A DNA stretch of 64,000 bases from Chryseosolibacter sp964438975 (GCA_964438975.1 CAYTMU010000018.1:4170-68169); one strand, 5' to 3'; positions 28,745-38,157 are shown, counted from the first letter of the stretch. Numbers and translations: made by a program. The notes: generated from the letters alone by a model not told the origin.

Positions 28745-29422
28745 ATGTCAATAGTCATAGGAATAACCGATTGCAGCAAATACCAGAACTATCACAAGTG
28801 GATTGCTGCTGAATCAGGTGTCGAAGTCATTCAACTGAGCCATCAGCAAGGTAACGCTTCGGCTGTTGAGAAGTGTAATGGCATTGTCCTTACAGGAGGG
28901 GAGGATGTGCACCCAAGCTATTACGGGCGGGAAGACTATCTGCCCTATTGCGAAGTAAATGAGGAACGTGATGCGTTTGAGTGGAAGGTACTCGAACTCG
29001 TTGAAAAGCACAAACGTCCACTGCTTGGTATCTGTCGGGGTCTGCAGATTGCCAATGTTTTCTACGGGGGTACATTGATACCGCATTTGCCATCCTTTGG
29101 AAAGTTTGATCATGCGGAGGGCGAACGAGGAGATCGTTATCACGACATCTATGTCGACTGCAACAGCCGACTCATGACGTTCCTTAACGTACTAACAGGA
29201 GAAGTAAACAGCGCTCATCACCAGGCCGCCGACCGTATTGCACCTGGCTTCGTGGCGAATGCGTTGTCGCCCGATGGAGTAGTTGAAGGTATTGAACGAG
29301 AGGCAGGCAAAGAGGGTGCATTCCTGCAGTTAGTCCAGTGGCATCCCGAGCGGATGAAAGATCCCGGCAGCGCATTCTCGGGACAATTGAAACTTGTATT
29401 CCTGGAACAATGCCGCCTATAA
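28745..29422 (+). CDS. Gamma-glutamyl hydrolase, class I glutamine amidotransferase fold (PuuD-like)
   Basis: This 225-residue peptidase C26-type protein has the nucleophile C97 in LLGICRGLQIA, the His-Glu pair H200/E202 in QWHPERM, and SAHHQAADRIAPGF, which is typical of gamma-glutamyl-gamma-aminobutyrate hydrolases. In this operon it should release glutamate from the oxidised gamma-glutamyl product (gamma-glutamyl-glycine if the substrate is ethanolamine). It is slightly shorter than E. coli PuuD, but all catalytic residues are present. The aldehyde dehydrogenase gene starts 24 bases later. Confidence 0.85.
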   Translation: MSIVIGITDCSKYQNYHKWIAAESGVEVIQLSHQQGNASAVEKCNGIVLTGGEDVHPSYYGREDYLPYCEVNEERDAFEWKVLELVEKHKRPLLGICRGLQIANVFYGGTLIPHLPSFGKFDHAEGERGDRYHDIYVDCNSRLMTFLNVLTGEVNSAHHQAADRIAPGFVANALSPDGVVEGIEREAGKEGAFLQLVQWHPERMKDPGSAFSGQLKLVFLEQCRL

Positions 29423-29446
29423 CATATTCGATAAAAATTTACAACT

Positions 29447-30814
29447 ATGCAAGTGATTAACCCGGCGACGGAAGAAGTCATAAAGGACATACCAGAAGAC
29501 TCCGGCGCGTCATTGAAAGATAAGTTCGACACGTTGAAAAGAACACAACGTACATGGAGCGAGGTCCCACTCGATCGCAGGATTGACATCCTCCGCCGGT
29601 TCTCGTCGTTGATTTCGGAGCACACTGCGCATCTTGCTTCCGTGTTGACAAGCGAGGTGGGGAAACCACTGCAACAGTCCGTCAATGAACTGAAAGGTGC
29701 ACAGGCGCGTATTCGATGGCTCACAGACAATGCGTCAACGTATTTAGCCGATGAGGTCATGACCCGTTCCGAAAGCTTGGAGGAGCGCATCCGGTACGAG
29801 CCGCTCGGGGTGGTGTGCAATATCTCGGCATGGAATTACCCCTGGCTGGTCGGCATCAATGTGTTTGTTCCTGCGCTGCTCGCCGGAAACGCAGTGATGT
29901 ATAAGCCGTCCGAATATTCAATGCTCACAGGTTTGGAAATCGATCGGTTGTTAAAGGAGGCGGGTGTTCCGGACGGTGTCTTTCAAGTAGCAGTTGGTGC
30001 GCGTGCCGTCGGTGAAGCACTGCTCGATCTAGCTTTTGATGGATATTTCTTCACCGGTTCGTATAAGACAGGTAAGTATATCTATGAGAGAGTTGCTGCG
30101 AAGATGGTACCGTGTCAGTGCGAGCTCGGTGGCAAGGATCCATTGTACGTGGCGGATGATGTTGCCAATGTGGCTGCTGTTGCAGGAGCTACCGCGGACG
30201 GGGCGTTCTATAACAACGGACAAAGTTGCTGTGCCGTAGAACGCATCTATGTTCATCAGGATATTCACGATGTCTACGTCGAGGCTTTCGCAAAGGAGGT
30301 AACCTCCTGGAATAAGGGGCGTCCTGCTGATGACGGTGTTTATTTCGGACCTCTGACGCGCAAGGACCAGCTCACCGTGCTTGAATCACAAGTCAAAGAT
30401 GCGCTGTCGAAGGGAGCGACCGTCGTAACGGGAGGAAAGAGGATCGCAGGAAAGGGGTATTACTTCGAACCCACGATACTAACCGGCGTAAATCACCAGA
30501 TGGATGTAATGCGCGACGAGTCATTCGGGCCGGTGATTGGGATCATGAAGGTATCCGGTGACGAGGAGGCAATAGCGTTGATGAAGGATACGGAATACGG
30601 GCTCACGGCGTCAGTCTACACGGCTGATCAGGCGCGTGCTGAGCGTATTCTGGATCGCCTGGATACGGGCACGGGCTACTGGAATTGCTGTGATCGCGTG
30701 AGTGCTGCAGTGCCGTGGAGCGGAAGACGTCACTCAGGGTTTGGAGCAACTCTTTCGCACGCAGGTCTCCGCGCCTTTGCAAAGCCTAAAGCCTATCATC
30801 TGCGGAGGACCTGA
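29447..30814 (+). CDS. NAD(P)-dependent aldehyde dehydrogenase
   Basis: This 455-residue ALDH superfamily enzyme has the catalytic C261 (NNGQSCCAVERIY) and general base E226 (CQCELGGKDPLY), with the usual NISAWNYP and FTGSYKTGK segments of the cofactor site. It is the last gene of the operon and should oxidise the gamma-glutamyl aldehyde to the acid. After it, 204 bases lead to the next gene, which has its own promoter element. Confidence 0.9.
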   Translation: MQVINPATEEVIKDIPEDSGASLKDKFDTLKRTQRTWSEVPLDRRIDILRRFSSLISEHTAHLASVLTSEVGKPLQQSVNELKGAQARIRWLTDNASTYLADEVMTRSESLEERIRYEPLGVVCNISAWNYPWLVGINVFVPALLAGNAVMYKPSEYSMLTGLEIDRLLKEAGVPDGVFQVAVGARAVGEALLDLAFDGYFFTGSYKTGKYIYERVAAKMVPCQCELGGKDPLYVADDVANVAAVAGATADGAFYNNGQSCCAVERIYVHQDIHDVYVEAFAKEVTSWNKGRPADDGVYFGPLTRKDQLTVLESQVKDALSKGATVVTGGKRIAGKGYYFEPTILTGVNHQMDVMRDESFGPVIGIMKVSGDEEAIALMKDTEYGLTASVYTADQARAERILDRLDTGTGYWNCCDRVSAAVPWSGRRHSGFGATLSHAGLRAFAKPKAYHLRRT

Positions 30815-30975
30815 CCGGTCTGCGCATTGCCATACCGTTAGAATTGCTGGTTCCATTCTGAAGACCTGGGTGTGACGTATCGTTGCGCGTTCCCGGAGCA
30901 GCTGTTTTTTCGTTACGTGGGTGGCCAAAAACCGTCAAATAATGTCCCGGTAGGCGTTCTTACGGGAAAAAGTGG

Positions 30976-30983
30976 TAACTTTG
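30976..30983 (+). promoter_or_regulatory. Bacteroidota -7 promoter element for the second cold-shock gene
   Basis: TAACTTTG fits the TAnnTTTG consensus and lies 35 bases before ATG 31019. No clear -33 element was identified. Confidence 0.55.
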
Positions 30984-31018
30984 TTTAAGTACCCAAAATC
31001 ATGAACTAAAACCAAAAT

Positions 31019-31465
31019 ATGGCAAAATCACAGGGCACGTGGAATAAGAAGGAAATCGAAAAAAAGAAGCAGCAAAAAAAGAAGGAGAAAGAAGCAAGAC
31101 GCGAGGAACGGAAGGCCAGCGCCAAGGACGGCAACAGCTTCGAGATCGCCTATGTGGATGAATTTGGCAATTTCTCGGCTACACCACCCGATCCCAAGAA
31201 CCGGGTAGAAGTCAAAGAGGAAGATATTCAGATCAGCATACCCAAGAATACCGGACCGAAGGAAGACCCGATCAGAAGAGGGATCGTCTCCTTTTTCAAT
31301 AATTCGAAAGGTTACGGGTTTATCCGGGATCAGGATACCCAGGAGAGCATTTTCGTACACATCAATAATACGCTCGAACCGATTGCCGAAAACAATCGCG
31401 TCAACTTTGAAGTCGAGAAAGGTCCGAAGGGTCCGAGTGCCGTTAATGTCAAGATCGCCCGCTGA
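31019..31465 (+). CDS. Cold-shock domain protein with lysine-rich N-terminal extension
   Basis: This 148-residue protein has a C-terminal cold-shock domain (about 84-148; GIVSFFNNSKGYGFI and SIFVHINN are the RNA-binding strands). It is preceded by a highly charged segment (residues 8-40 almost all Lys, Glu, Arg and Gln) and a linker (YVDEFGNFSATPPDPKNR). The N-terminal part is probably a basic RNA-binding helix. The second half is clearly related to the 64-residue cold-shock protein at 24466, sharing FFNNSKG and FEVEKG. It converges with the zinc alcohol dehydrogenase gene. Confidence 0.92.
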   Translation: MAKSQGTWNKKEIEKKKQQKKKEKEARREERKASAKDGNSFEIAYVDEFGNFSATPPDPKNRVEVKEEDIQISIPKNTGPKEDPIRRGIVSFFNNSKGYGFIRDQDTQESIFVHINNTLEPIAENNRVNFEVEKGPKGPSAVNVKIAR

Positions 31466-31507
31466 TCTCTAGCTCATCCGCACTTTTGAAGGTGGATGCC
31501 AGGTCTC

Positions 31508-32551
31508 TTACAAGGTAGCCATATCAATAACAAACCGGTAACGAACGTCGCCTTTGAGCATTCGTTCGTAAGCCGCGTTGATATCACGGATATCGATCAC
31601 TTCGACATCGGCGACAATGTCATACGACGAACAGAAGTCCAGCATCTCCTGCGTTTCAGGCAGTCCCCCGATACTTGAGCCGGCGATACTCCTCCGGTTA
31701 GTGATAAGTGCCATGCCGCGGAATTCAGATGGAGTAGGCGGAGCGCCGACACATATTTGGACACCGTTCGTATTGAGCATCCTCAGGTAGACATTGTAAT
31801 CGTGGGGAGCAGACACCGTATCAATGATGAAGTCGAAGTAATTCCTCAGTGGATGAAGGTTTGCGGGATCCGAAGTCAAAGCGAACCGCGCAGCACCGAG
31901 ACGCTTGCTGTCCGCCTCTTTTGAGGGTGAGGAACTGAGCATCGTGACTTCGGCGCCAAAGGCCGATGCAAATTTGACTGCCATATGTCCGAGACCCCCC
32001 AGTCCAAGGACTCCGACCTTGTGACCTTTTCCAATATTCCAATGCCGCATCGGCGAATAGGTAGTGATCCCCGCGCACAGCAGCGGCGCAACTGCTTCGA
32101 GAGGGAGATTGGAGGGCACCTTCAAGACAAAATCTTCATCAACGACTATTCGGTCCGAGTAGCCGCCGTACGTAGGCGTCTTCCCATCCCGTTCGTAGCT
32201 GTTATACGTGCCTACCGCGCCGTCACTGCAATACTGTTCGAGCCCCTGTTTGCAATTGTCGCACTCCCGGCAAGAATCAACGAGGCATCCCACGGCGGCG
32301 ATGTCGCCGACCGCAAACTTTCTCACCTGATCGCCTACTTTCTTGACCCGGCCCACGATCTCGTGACCAGGAACCATTGGAAAGATGCCGTTGCGCCATT
32401 CATTGCGGATCTGATGAATATCTGAGTGGCATACACCGCAATACAAGATCTCAAGCTGCACATCGCGAGGTCCGGTTGGGCGACGTTCGAATGAGAACGG
32501 GGCGAGTGAGGAGGCCGAATCGAGTGCTGCATATCCTTTTGTGGCGATCAT
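31508..32551 (-). CDS. Zinc-dependent NAD(P)-linked alcohol dehydrogenase (YahK/cinnamyl-type)
   Basis: This 347-residue medium-chain dehydrogenase has catalytic zinc ligands in CGVCHSD (C41) and PGHE (H63, E64), four structural-zinc cysteines (C94, C97, C100, C108) and the Rossmann motif GLGGLG. The YahK-like group reduces a wide range of aldehydes with NADPH. The frame is open upstream to 32689, but ATG 32551 starts the canonical MIATKGYAA N-terminus. It is divergent from the TPR histidine kinase, with a long palindrome between them. Confidence 0.9.
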   Translation of the reverse strand: MIATKGYAALDSASSLAPFSFERRPTGPRDVQLEILYCGVCHSDIHQIRNEWRNGIFPMVPGHEIVGRVKKVGDQVRKFAVGDIAAVGCLVDSCRECDNCKQGLEQYCSDGAVGTYNSYERDGKTPTYGGYSDRIVVDEDFVLKVPSNLPLEAVAPLLCAGITTYSPMRHWNIGKGHKVGVLGLGGLGHMAVKFASAFGAEVTMLSSSPSKEADSKRLGAARFALTSDPANLHPLRNYFDFIIDTVSAPHDYNVYLRMLNTNGVQICVGAPPTPSEFRGMALITNRRSIAGSSIGGLPETQEMLDFCSSYDIVADVEVIDIRDINAAYERMLKGDVRYRFVIDMATL

Positions 32552-32762
32552 CTTTTTCTTCGTAGTCTGCAGCATGGTGGTGTCGGTTGGTTTGACAAAT
32601 TCGTTGGAGGGCTGTGCCGGTAGGAGAACCGAGGACGCCCAAACTTCGTTTGCTAAAACTAAAGTATTTGTTTTCTTTTTTTGGAACACTTGTAAAAGGA
32701 ATTTACACGCGGGTTTTACGAGCCAACGATAAACTTGTCGCTTTATTTTGAAAGCAGCATTT

Positions 32763-32785
32763 CACTTAAAGTAATACTTTAAGTG
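32763..32785. promoter_or_regulatory. 23-bp perfect palindrome between divergent genes (possible operator)
   Basis: The arms CACTTAAAGTA and TACTTTAAGTG are exact reverse complements around one central A. It lies between the divergent alcohol dehydrogenase and histidine kinase genes. Six T follow it on the plus strand, so it could also fold as an AT-rich terminator hairpin, but no gene runs into it from the left on that strand. An operator for a dimeric regulator is the better reading. Confidence 0.5.
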
Positions 32786-32840
32786 TTTTTTCACTGCTTC
32801 CCAGTGTAAGATTCGGTCTCAATCTCCAGATAAATACTGC

Positions 32841-34901
32841 GTGTTTTTGGCCAATTTTGACAAACGGAATATGGTCCACAGACGCAGGTTGCTCTTTTCA
32901 TTTTTTTTCGTTTTGCCTTGCTTGGTTTTTGGTCAGGACGAAAACGCGATCGCGACATTCAAAGGGTTGCTACATGATGGCACCCGGTCGCCTGCCGAGG
33001 AATCTCTGCAAGATACCGAGCTGCAGATCGACCAAGCCCGCGAGTCGAACGACGCGCTTGCTGAAATTACATCCCGGCGATTGCTTGGTCTGGTATACCT
33101 TACGCGCGTGCACGACTATGAAAGAGCGCTCGATCATTTTATTACAGCGCTGGCAATTGCAGACTCGGTTCACCTAAAGGACCAGCAACTCCTGACATAT
33201 GTTGCTATGGCACGCGTATTCGAAGTCGTAGGTGACTATCACAAGAGCGCACAATTGTTGAGCAAAGCTCTTGACATCAACCGGGGCTCTCGTCATATCG
33301 ACGCAGATGCATTGATATTAAACAACCTCGGAAGAGTAAACGCCGCACGTGGTCGATTGAATGAAGCTTTTGAGAATTACAGGCAGGTACTTCGCTACCA
33401 GGACTATATTGGCAAGTCGTATGAGGCAGAGGCATTGTTCAACCTCGGACATCTGTTCGCCCTGCAGGGCGAGTACGATCAGGCCTTGGATTATCACCGC
33501 GCGGCACTTCGCGTAAACCGTACGCTCGGCGATAAGCAAGCCGAGGCACGCTCCTTGAATGATATCGGCATCCTGTATGATCGGATGCAGAATGATAACA
33601 AGAGCGGTGCAAACCACCAGGTTGCGCTCGAAATACGGCAGCGTCTGGGCGATGGCCGCGGACTCGCCGAATCACATAATAATATCGCGGCACTCCATCT
33701 GAAGGCTGGAGAGACCGCCGACGCGATCTCACACGCTCTGCAGGCACTCGAGCACGGAAGAGAAGCACAGTCGCGCGAACTCATGCTTCAGAGTTACGAG
33801 CTACTAAGCCAGGGTTATAAGGAGACTGGCGACTTCCGCAATGCATTGGTACAACTCGAACTCGGAGTAGCTCTTCAGGAGTTGATCGCCGCGGAAAAAC
33901 AGGAGCGACAACTCCTGGAAGCACAGAACCGATATGTGATTGCAACAAAGGAAAGCCAGATTCAGGAACTCGATGCTCTGCGACTGGAGCGCGAACGGGA
34001 AATCGACGCACAACGCAAGTCCCGGAACATCCTCTTCCTGGTGGCCGTACTTGTATTCCTTTCCGCAGCTCTTCTCTTCGTGCTCTACCTGGTGAAACGG
34101 AGATCGAATATGCGACTTCAGGCAGCGCGCAAAGAGGTGGAAGCGAAGAATCAGAAATTACAGGAGTTGAACAATACAAAAGACAAGTTCTTTTCCATCA
34201 TTAGTCATGATCTGAAAGGTCCGCTGAATTCGCTTACATCCTTTTCGGGGTTGTTGATCAATCATACGGATAGTCTCAGTCGGGAAGAGATTCAATTGCT
34301 GGCTAAGGATCTCGACAAGTCCGTTCGCAACCTGCTTACCTTACTGGAGAATTTACTGGCATGGTCGCGGTCGCAAACAGGGAATATAGACTTCACCCCC
34401 GAAGTGTTACCGCTGAATGAACTTCTGATGAGCAACAAAGCCCTCCTTCAAACACAGGCAGACACCAAAGGGATCGCCGTTGAGATTGACTGTGACGTCA
34501 ATCTCACGGTGCGTTTGCACAAGAATTCCGTGAACACCGTCGTGCGGAACCTGATCTCCAACAGTATCAAGTTTACGCCTTCGGGAGGCGCTATCAGGAT
34601 CTCCGTCACGACTGACAGCGAGGTGCTGAGGCTCGCCATATCCGATACCGGGGTGGGAATGAGTCGAGACGCGATGGACAAAGTGTTTCAGCTTGGCACG
34701 AAGCACTCGACATCAGGTACCGCCAACGAAAAGGGTACCGGTCTCGGCCTGGTTTTGTGCCGCGAATTCGTCGAACGAAACGGAGGCCGAATAAATGTTC
34801 GAAGTGAGATTGGTAAGGGATCGGTCTTTACCTGCGCATTTCCGTATGCACGCACGGTAGTTTCTACCAAGGTGGTAAACGTTACGGCCATTTCTTCTTA
34901 A
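32841..34901 (+). CDS. TPR-containing membrane histidine kinase
   Basis: This 686-residue protein has a signal peptide (LLFSFFFVLPCLVFGQ), about six to seven TPR units at 75-345 (for example ALFNLGHLFALQGEYDQALD and SHNNIAALHLKAGETADAIS), a coiled coil, one membrane helix at about 397-418, then HisKA with H456 (ISHDLKGPLNSLTSF) and HATPase_c (NLISNSIKFTP, DTGVGM, GTGLGLVLC). The TPRs are predicted to be periplasmic, a common Bacteroidota design of unknown ligand. There is no receiver domain and no response regulator next door, so the partner is elsewhere. ATG 32871 is an alternative start. Confidence 0.92.
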   Translation: MFLANFDKRNMVHRRRLLFSFFFVLPCLVFGQDENAIATFKGLLHDGTRSPAEESLQDTELQIDQARESNDALAEITSRRLLGLVYLTRVHDYERALDHFITALAIADSVHLKDQQLLTYVAMARVFEVVGDYHKSAQLLSKALDINRGSRHIDADALILNNLGRVNAARGRLNEAFENYRQVLRYQDYIGKSYEAEALFNLGHLFALQGEYDQALDYHRAALRVNRTLGDKQAEARSLNDIGILYDRMQNDNKSGANHQVALEIRQRLGDGRGLAESHNNIAALHLKAGETADAISHALQALEHGREAQSRELMLQSYELLSQGYKETGDFRNALVQLELGVALQELIAAEKQERQLLEAQNRYVIATKESQIQELDALRLEREREIDAQRKSRNILFLVAVLVFLSAALLFVLYLVKRRSNMRLQAARKEVEAKNQKLQELNNTKDKFFSIISHDLKGPLNSLTSFSGLLINHTDSLSREEIQLLAKDLDKSVRNLLTLLENLLAWSRSQTGNIDFTPEVLPLNELLMSNKALLQTQADTKGIAVEIDCDVNLTVRLHKNSVNTVVRNLISNSIKFTPSGGAIRISVTTDSEVLRLAISDTGVGMSRDAMDKVFQLGTKHSTSGTANEKGTGLGLVLCREFVERNGGRINVRSEIGKGSVFTCAFPYARTVVSTKVVNVTAISS

Positions 34902-34951
34902 GGCCGCTTGTTTTTCGATTAATTGACTATTTTGCGGGTTCAAAGATACAT

Positions 34952-35890
34952 ATGGATCCTAATTTGCTCCTCTGGGCTGCCTTTAACATCTTCGTTATCG
35001 GCATGTTAGCACTTGATCTGGGGGTTTTTCACAAGAAGTCCGAGGAGATATCGGTCCGCAACGCTTTAACCTGGACGGCAGTCTGGATTACGTTGGCGAT
35101 GGCGTTTAACGTCTTTGTTTACCTTTATCTGGGTAAAGAATCTGGCATTGAGTTTTTCACCGGGTACGTAATCGAGAAGTCATTGAGTGTTGACAATATT
35201 TTTGTCATCATCATGATCTTTTCATACTTCCAGGTCCCGCCGAAATACCAACACAAAGTATTGTTCTGGGGTATCCTCGGCGCGTTGGTCATGCGTGTGA
35301 CGTTCATATTCGCCGGAATAGAACTTATTAATCGCTTCCACTGGCTTATTTACATTTTTGGCGCCTTCCTGGTCTTCACTGGAGTGCGGATGGTGACCGC
35401 GGGAGACTCCAAGATAGAGCCAGACAAGAATCCGGTCGTGAAGATGGTACGGAAGCTATTTCCGGTGACCGCTGATTTCGAGGGAGACAACTTTTTTGTC
35501 AGACGAGGCGCCAAGCTCTGGGCTACACCTCTCTTTGTTGTCGTCGTTCTGATTGAGACGACCGACTTGATCTTTGCTGTCGACTCGATTCCTGCCATCC
35601 TGGCTATCACCGATGATCCGTTCATCGTCTACACGTCTAATGTGTTTGCGATCCTAGGCTTGCGCTCGCTGTATTTTGCACTCTCTGGGATTGAGCGCTA
35701 CTTTCATTTCCTCAAATACGGACTATCAGCTATCCTCGTCTTCGTAGGGGTAAAAATGTGCCTTACAGATTACTACAAAATACCCGTTGACGTATCGTTG
35801 ATTGTGATTGTTGGACTCCTGGTTATTTCGATCATTGCATCCGTAGTGTTCCCGCAGAGGGACACGGAAGCGTCGGAAGCCTCTGACTGA
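34952..35890 (+). CDS. TerC/Alx-family membrane protein
   Basis: This 312-residue integral membrane protein has about eight or nine transmembrane helices and the acidic intramembrane signatures of the family: MLALDLGVFHKK, EKSLSVDNIFVI and ETTDLIFAVDSIPAILAI. Members are linked to manganese export and to metalation of secreted proteins; tellurite resistance is only the historical name. No yybP-ykoY-like leader could fit in the 50 bases upstream. It converges with the antiporter gene. Confidence 0.93.
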   Translation: MDPNLLLWAAFNIFVIGMLALDLGVFHKKSEEISVRNALTWTAVWITLAMAFNVFVYLYLGKESGIEFFTGYVIEKSLSVDNIFVIIMIFSYFQVPPKYQHKVLFWGILGALVMRVTFIFAGIELINRFHWLIYIFGAFLVFTGVRMVTAGDSKIEPDKNPVVKMVRKLFPVTADFEGDNFFVRRGAKLWATPLFVVVVLIETTDLIFAVDSIPAILAITDDPFIVYTSNVFAILGLRSLYFALSGIERYFHFLKYGLSAILVFVGVKMCLTDYYKIPVDVSLIVIVGLLVISIIASVVFPQRDTEASEASD

Positions 35891-35912
35891 TCCACACCAA
35901 CTAGCCCAGAAT

Positions 35913-38039
35913 CTAAGATTTCTTTCGGAAAGCGCTCCGGGCGTTTCGGATCATCGAAATGCTTTTGCCGAGCAGACCACCCGACATTTCCTGTTCGTAG
36001 TTCGTGATCTCACCATCGGTCGTGGTGGCGGGATATATGAAGATCAGGCTGTTCGACTGAAATATCCGTGGCATTTTCTTTGGCAGAACATCCAGCGCGG
36101 GTGTGTAGGAGATTCCGCCTTCGCGAGATGACACCAGGACGACCATATCCTGTTCCTTTAGTTTCGAAGACAGTTCAGTCATATTCCCGAGATCAATATC
36201 CCCGCGGTAATCGACGGTGACAGCGATCTTGTTGGCATCGGCAAATGCTCTTATTGCGGCCTCCACTTCGGCAGATGCATAAAGCTGAATACCCGTGCTC
36301 ATCTGGGACGCTGCGCGAAATATACTGGGAAGCCACTTGTTGAATCCAGGTTCTTTCTCCGCAAAATGAGGACAAATCAATTTGACGTTATTGTGTACGC
36401 TTAACGGCATCATGAACCGGGTGATAAAGATTGTTTGCGTGGTCTGCTTCACCAGTATGTCGAACGTCTGACCAAAAATGATGTCAGCCAGGTTCTTTTG
36501 AGGCGACCAGCCGGCGACGATATCAGTGATGAACTTTTCCGTTGCGATCCGTTTGATTCCGCTGGTGACATTACGGTCAATCGTCGACATTATCTCGATC
36601 TGTTGATCGGCAGCCGCCGCGTAAACGATAGCCTTGTCGAGTAACTTTTTCGAGTGTAGAAGTTTCGTTTGAGCCTGGTGGTCATCCTTCACAATGGTCA
36701 GCCCGAGAATGGGTGACGTGTCTTTTGGACTCTTGATCAGCATGGAAAAGTCGATCAACTTTTCCATCGTTTCCGGGTTGGCAATTGGCACCAGCACACG
36801 CTGCGCTGCAGTCGGGATCTGATCCGGCTCATTGTCCATGTGGAGGACGACCTGTTTCCCGGCTTCCTCCGTTACGAACGAGGCGACGACACAGGTGACA
36901 AGGATCAATAAAATGGTGCCGTTCAATACATGATCGTCGATAATTTCCAGGTTGTATCCGACGAGTATCACGGCAAGAGTGGCGGCCGCATGCGAACTGC
37001 TGAGTCCAAATATCAGCTGCCGCTGACCCTTGGTGAAGTTAAATATCCGGCCACTCGCCTCAGCTGCGAGCCACTTCCCGATTAATGCCGCAGCCGTGAG
37101 CGTAAAGGCTACGATCAAAGCCTGCGGTCCATTCGTGAGCACCCGGAAATCGATCAGCATCCCGACGCTGATAAGAAAGAATGGTATGAAGAGAGCATTG
37201 CCGACAAACTCGATCCGGTTCATCAGTGAAGACGTGTGCGGGATCAGGCGGTTCAGTGTCAACCCTGCCGCAAACGCGCCAATGATGGGTTCCAATCCCG
37301 CGAGTTCTGCCCCGAAGGCCGTCAGAAATACGACGAAAAGGACGAATATAAAGTGAGCGTTCTTCTCATCCTCGAGGCGACGGAAGAACCACGAGGCTAT
37401 GCGCGGGATGACGAAATACACAACGGCGGTGAAACAAACTATCGATATCAGCAGGCGGGTCCATAAGTCAGATGTTGCCTGACCGGAAGCCGTGCCCGCG
37501 ATGATGGCGAGTATCAGCAGCACCGCAGTATCGGTGAGAATCGTGCCGCCGACCGTGATCGCGACAGCCTGATTTTTGGCTATCCCGAGTCGGTTAACGA
37601 TCGGGTAAGCGATCAGCGTATGCGTTGCAAACATGCTGGCGATCAAAAGACTGGCATTGAACTCGTAACCGAGCAGGTAGTAGCAGACCGGTAGCCCCAG
37701 GGCGATCGGAATCAGGAAGGTAAGGACACCGAAGATCGCGCTCTTGTACTTATGCTTATTGAACTCATTCAAGTCCAGTTCCAGACCAGCGATAAACATG
37801 ATGTACAACAGACCGATCGTCGAAAACAGGTCAACAGCAGAGTTCTTCTGGATGAGGAACAGTCCGTGCGGCCCGATGAGGATGCCCGACAGGATCAGTC
37901 CGATGATGCCTGGTATTTTGAACCGGGCCAGCACAATCGGGACCAGTAGAATGATTCCGAGTATAAGCGAAAAGATCAGAACCGAACTGCTGAACGGTGT
38001 CTGAAACTCATGTGCCAGTTTCTGTAAAAATTCTTCCAT
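35913..38039 (-). CDS. CPA2-family cation:proton antiporter with C-terminal stress-type domain
   Basis: This protein of about 708 residues has roughly 12-13 transmembrane helices (to about residue 400) of the Kef/Nap type (GIIGLILSGILIGPHG, FIAGLELDLNEF, EPIIGAFAAGLTLNRL). A cytoplasmic tail of about 280 residues looks like two universal-stress-type alpha/beta units. It should exchange Na+ or K+ for H+. The frame is open to 38123, but ATG 38039 begins the natural N-terminus, and the upstream extension runs through the leader terminator described separately. Confidence 0.88.
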   Translation of the reverse strand: MEEFLQKLAHEFQTPFSSSVLIFSLILGIILLVPIVLARFKIPGIIGLILSGILIGPHGLFLIQKNSAVDLFSTIGLLYIMFIAGLELDLNEFNKHKYKSAIFGVLTFLIPIALGLPVCYYLLGYEFNASLLIASMFATHTLIAYPIVNRLGIAKNQAVAITVGGTILTDTAVLLILAIIAGTASGQATSDLWTRLLISIVCFTAVVYFVIPRIASWFFRRLEDEKNAHFIFVLFVVFLTAFGAELAGLEPIIGAFAAGLTLNRLIPHTSSLMNRIEFVGNALFIPFFLISVGMLIDFRVLTNGPQALIVAFTLTAAALIGKWLAAEASGRIFNFTKGQRQLIFGLSSSHAAATLAVILVGYNLEIIDDHVLNGTILLILVTCVVASFVTEEAGKQVVLHMDNEPDQIPTAAQRVLVPIANPETMEKLIDFSMLIKSPKDTSPILGLTIVKDDHQAQTKLLHSKKLLDKAIVYAAAADQQIEIMSTIDRNVTSGIKRIATEKFITDIVAGWSPQKNLADIIFGQTFDILVKQTTQTIFITRFMMPLSVHNNVKLICPHFAEKEPGFNKWLPSIFRAASQMSTGIQLYASAEVEAAIRAFADANKIAVTVDYRGDIDLGNMTELSSKLKEQDMVVLVSSREGGISYTPALDVLPKKMPRIFQSNSLIFIYPATTTDGEITNYEQEMSGGLLGKSISMIRNARSAFRKKS

Positions 38040-38083
38040 ACTGAACAAAGACGGCGGGATCCGCCATTCCGGCCAATGATAAC

Positions 38084-38142
38084 AAAAAAAAGCCAAGAAC
38101 CGACCCGCTTTCCAGTGAGACATCCGTGGCTACCTTCTTGGC
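38084..38142 (-). terminator. Putative terminator/attenuator in the leader of the antiporter gene
   Basis: On the minus strand an 8-bp perfect stem (GCCAAGAA at 38142-38135, TTCTTGGC at 38099-38092) with a 35-base loop is followed by eight T (38091-38084). It lies 45 bases upstream of ATG 38039, inside the probable 5' leader of the antiporter gene, and no other minus-strand gene ends here. That position suggests conditional termination. Confidence 0.55.
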
Positions 38143-38157
38143 ATCGGATTTTTACCA

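Noticed and set aside
34902..34951. A manganese (yybP-ykoY) riboswitch in front of terC
   Set aside because: Only 50 bases separate the kinase stop from the terC start, and none of the motif's conserved bases are visible.
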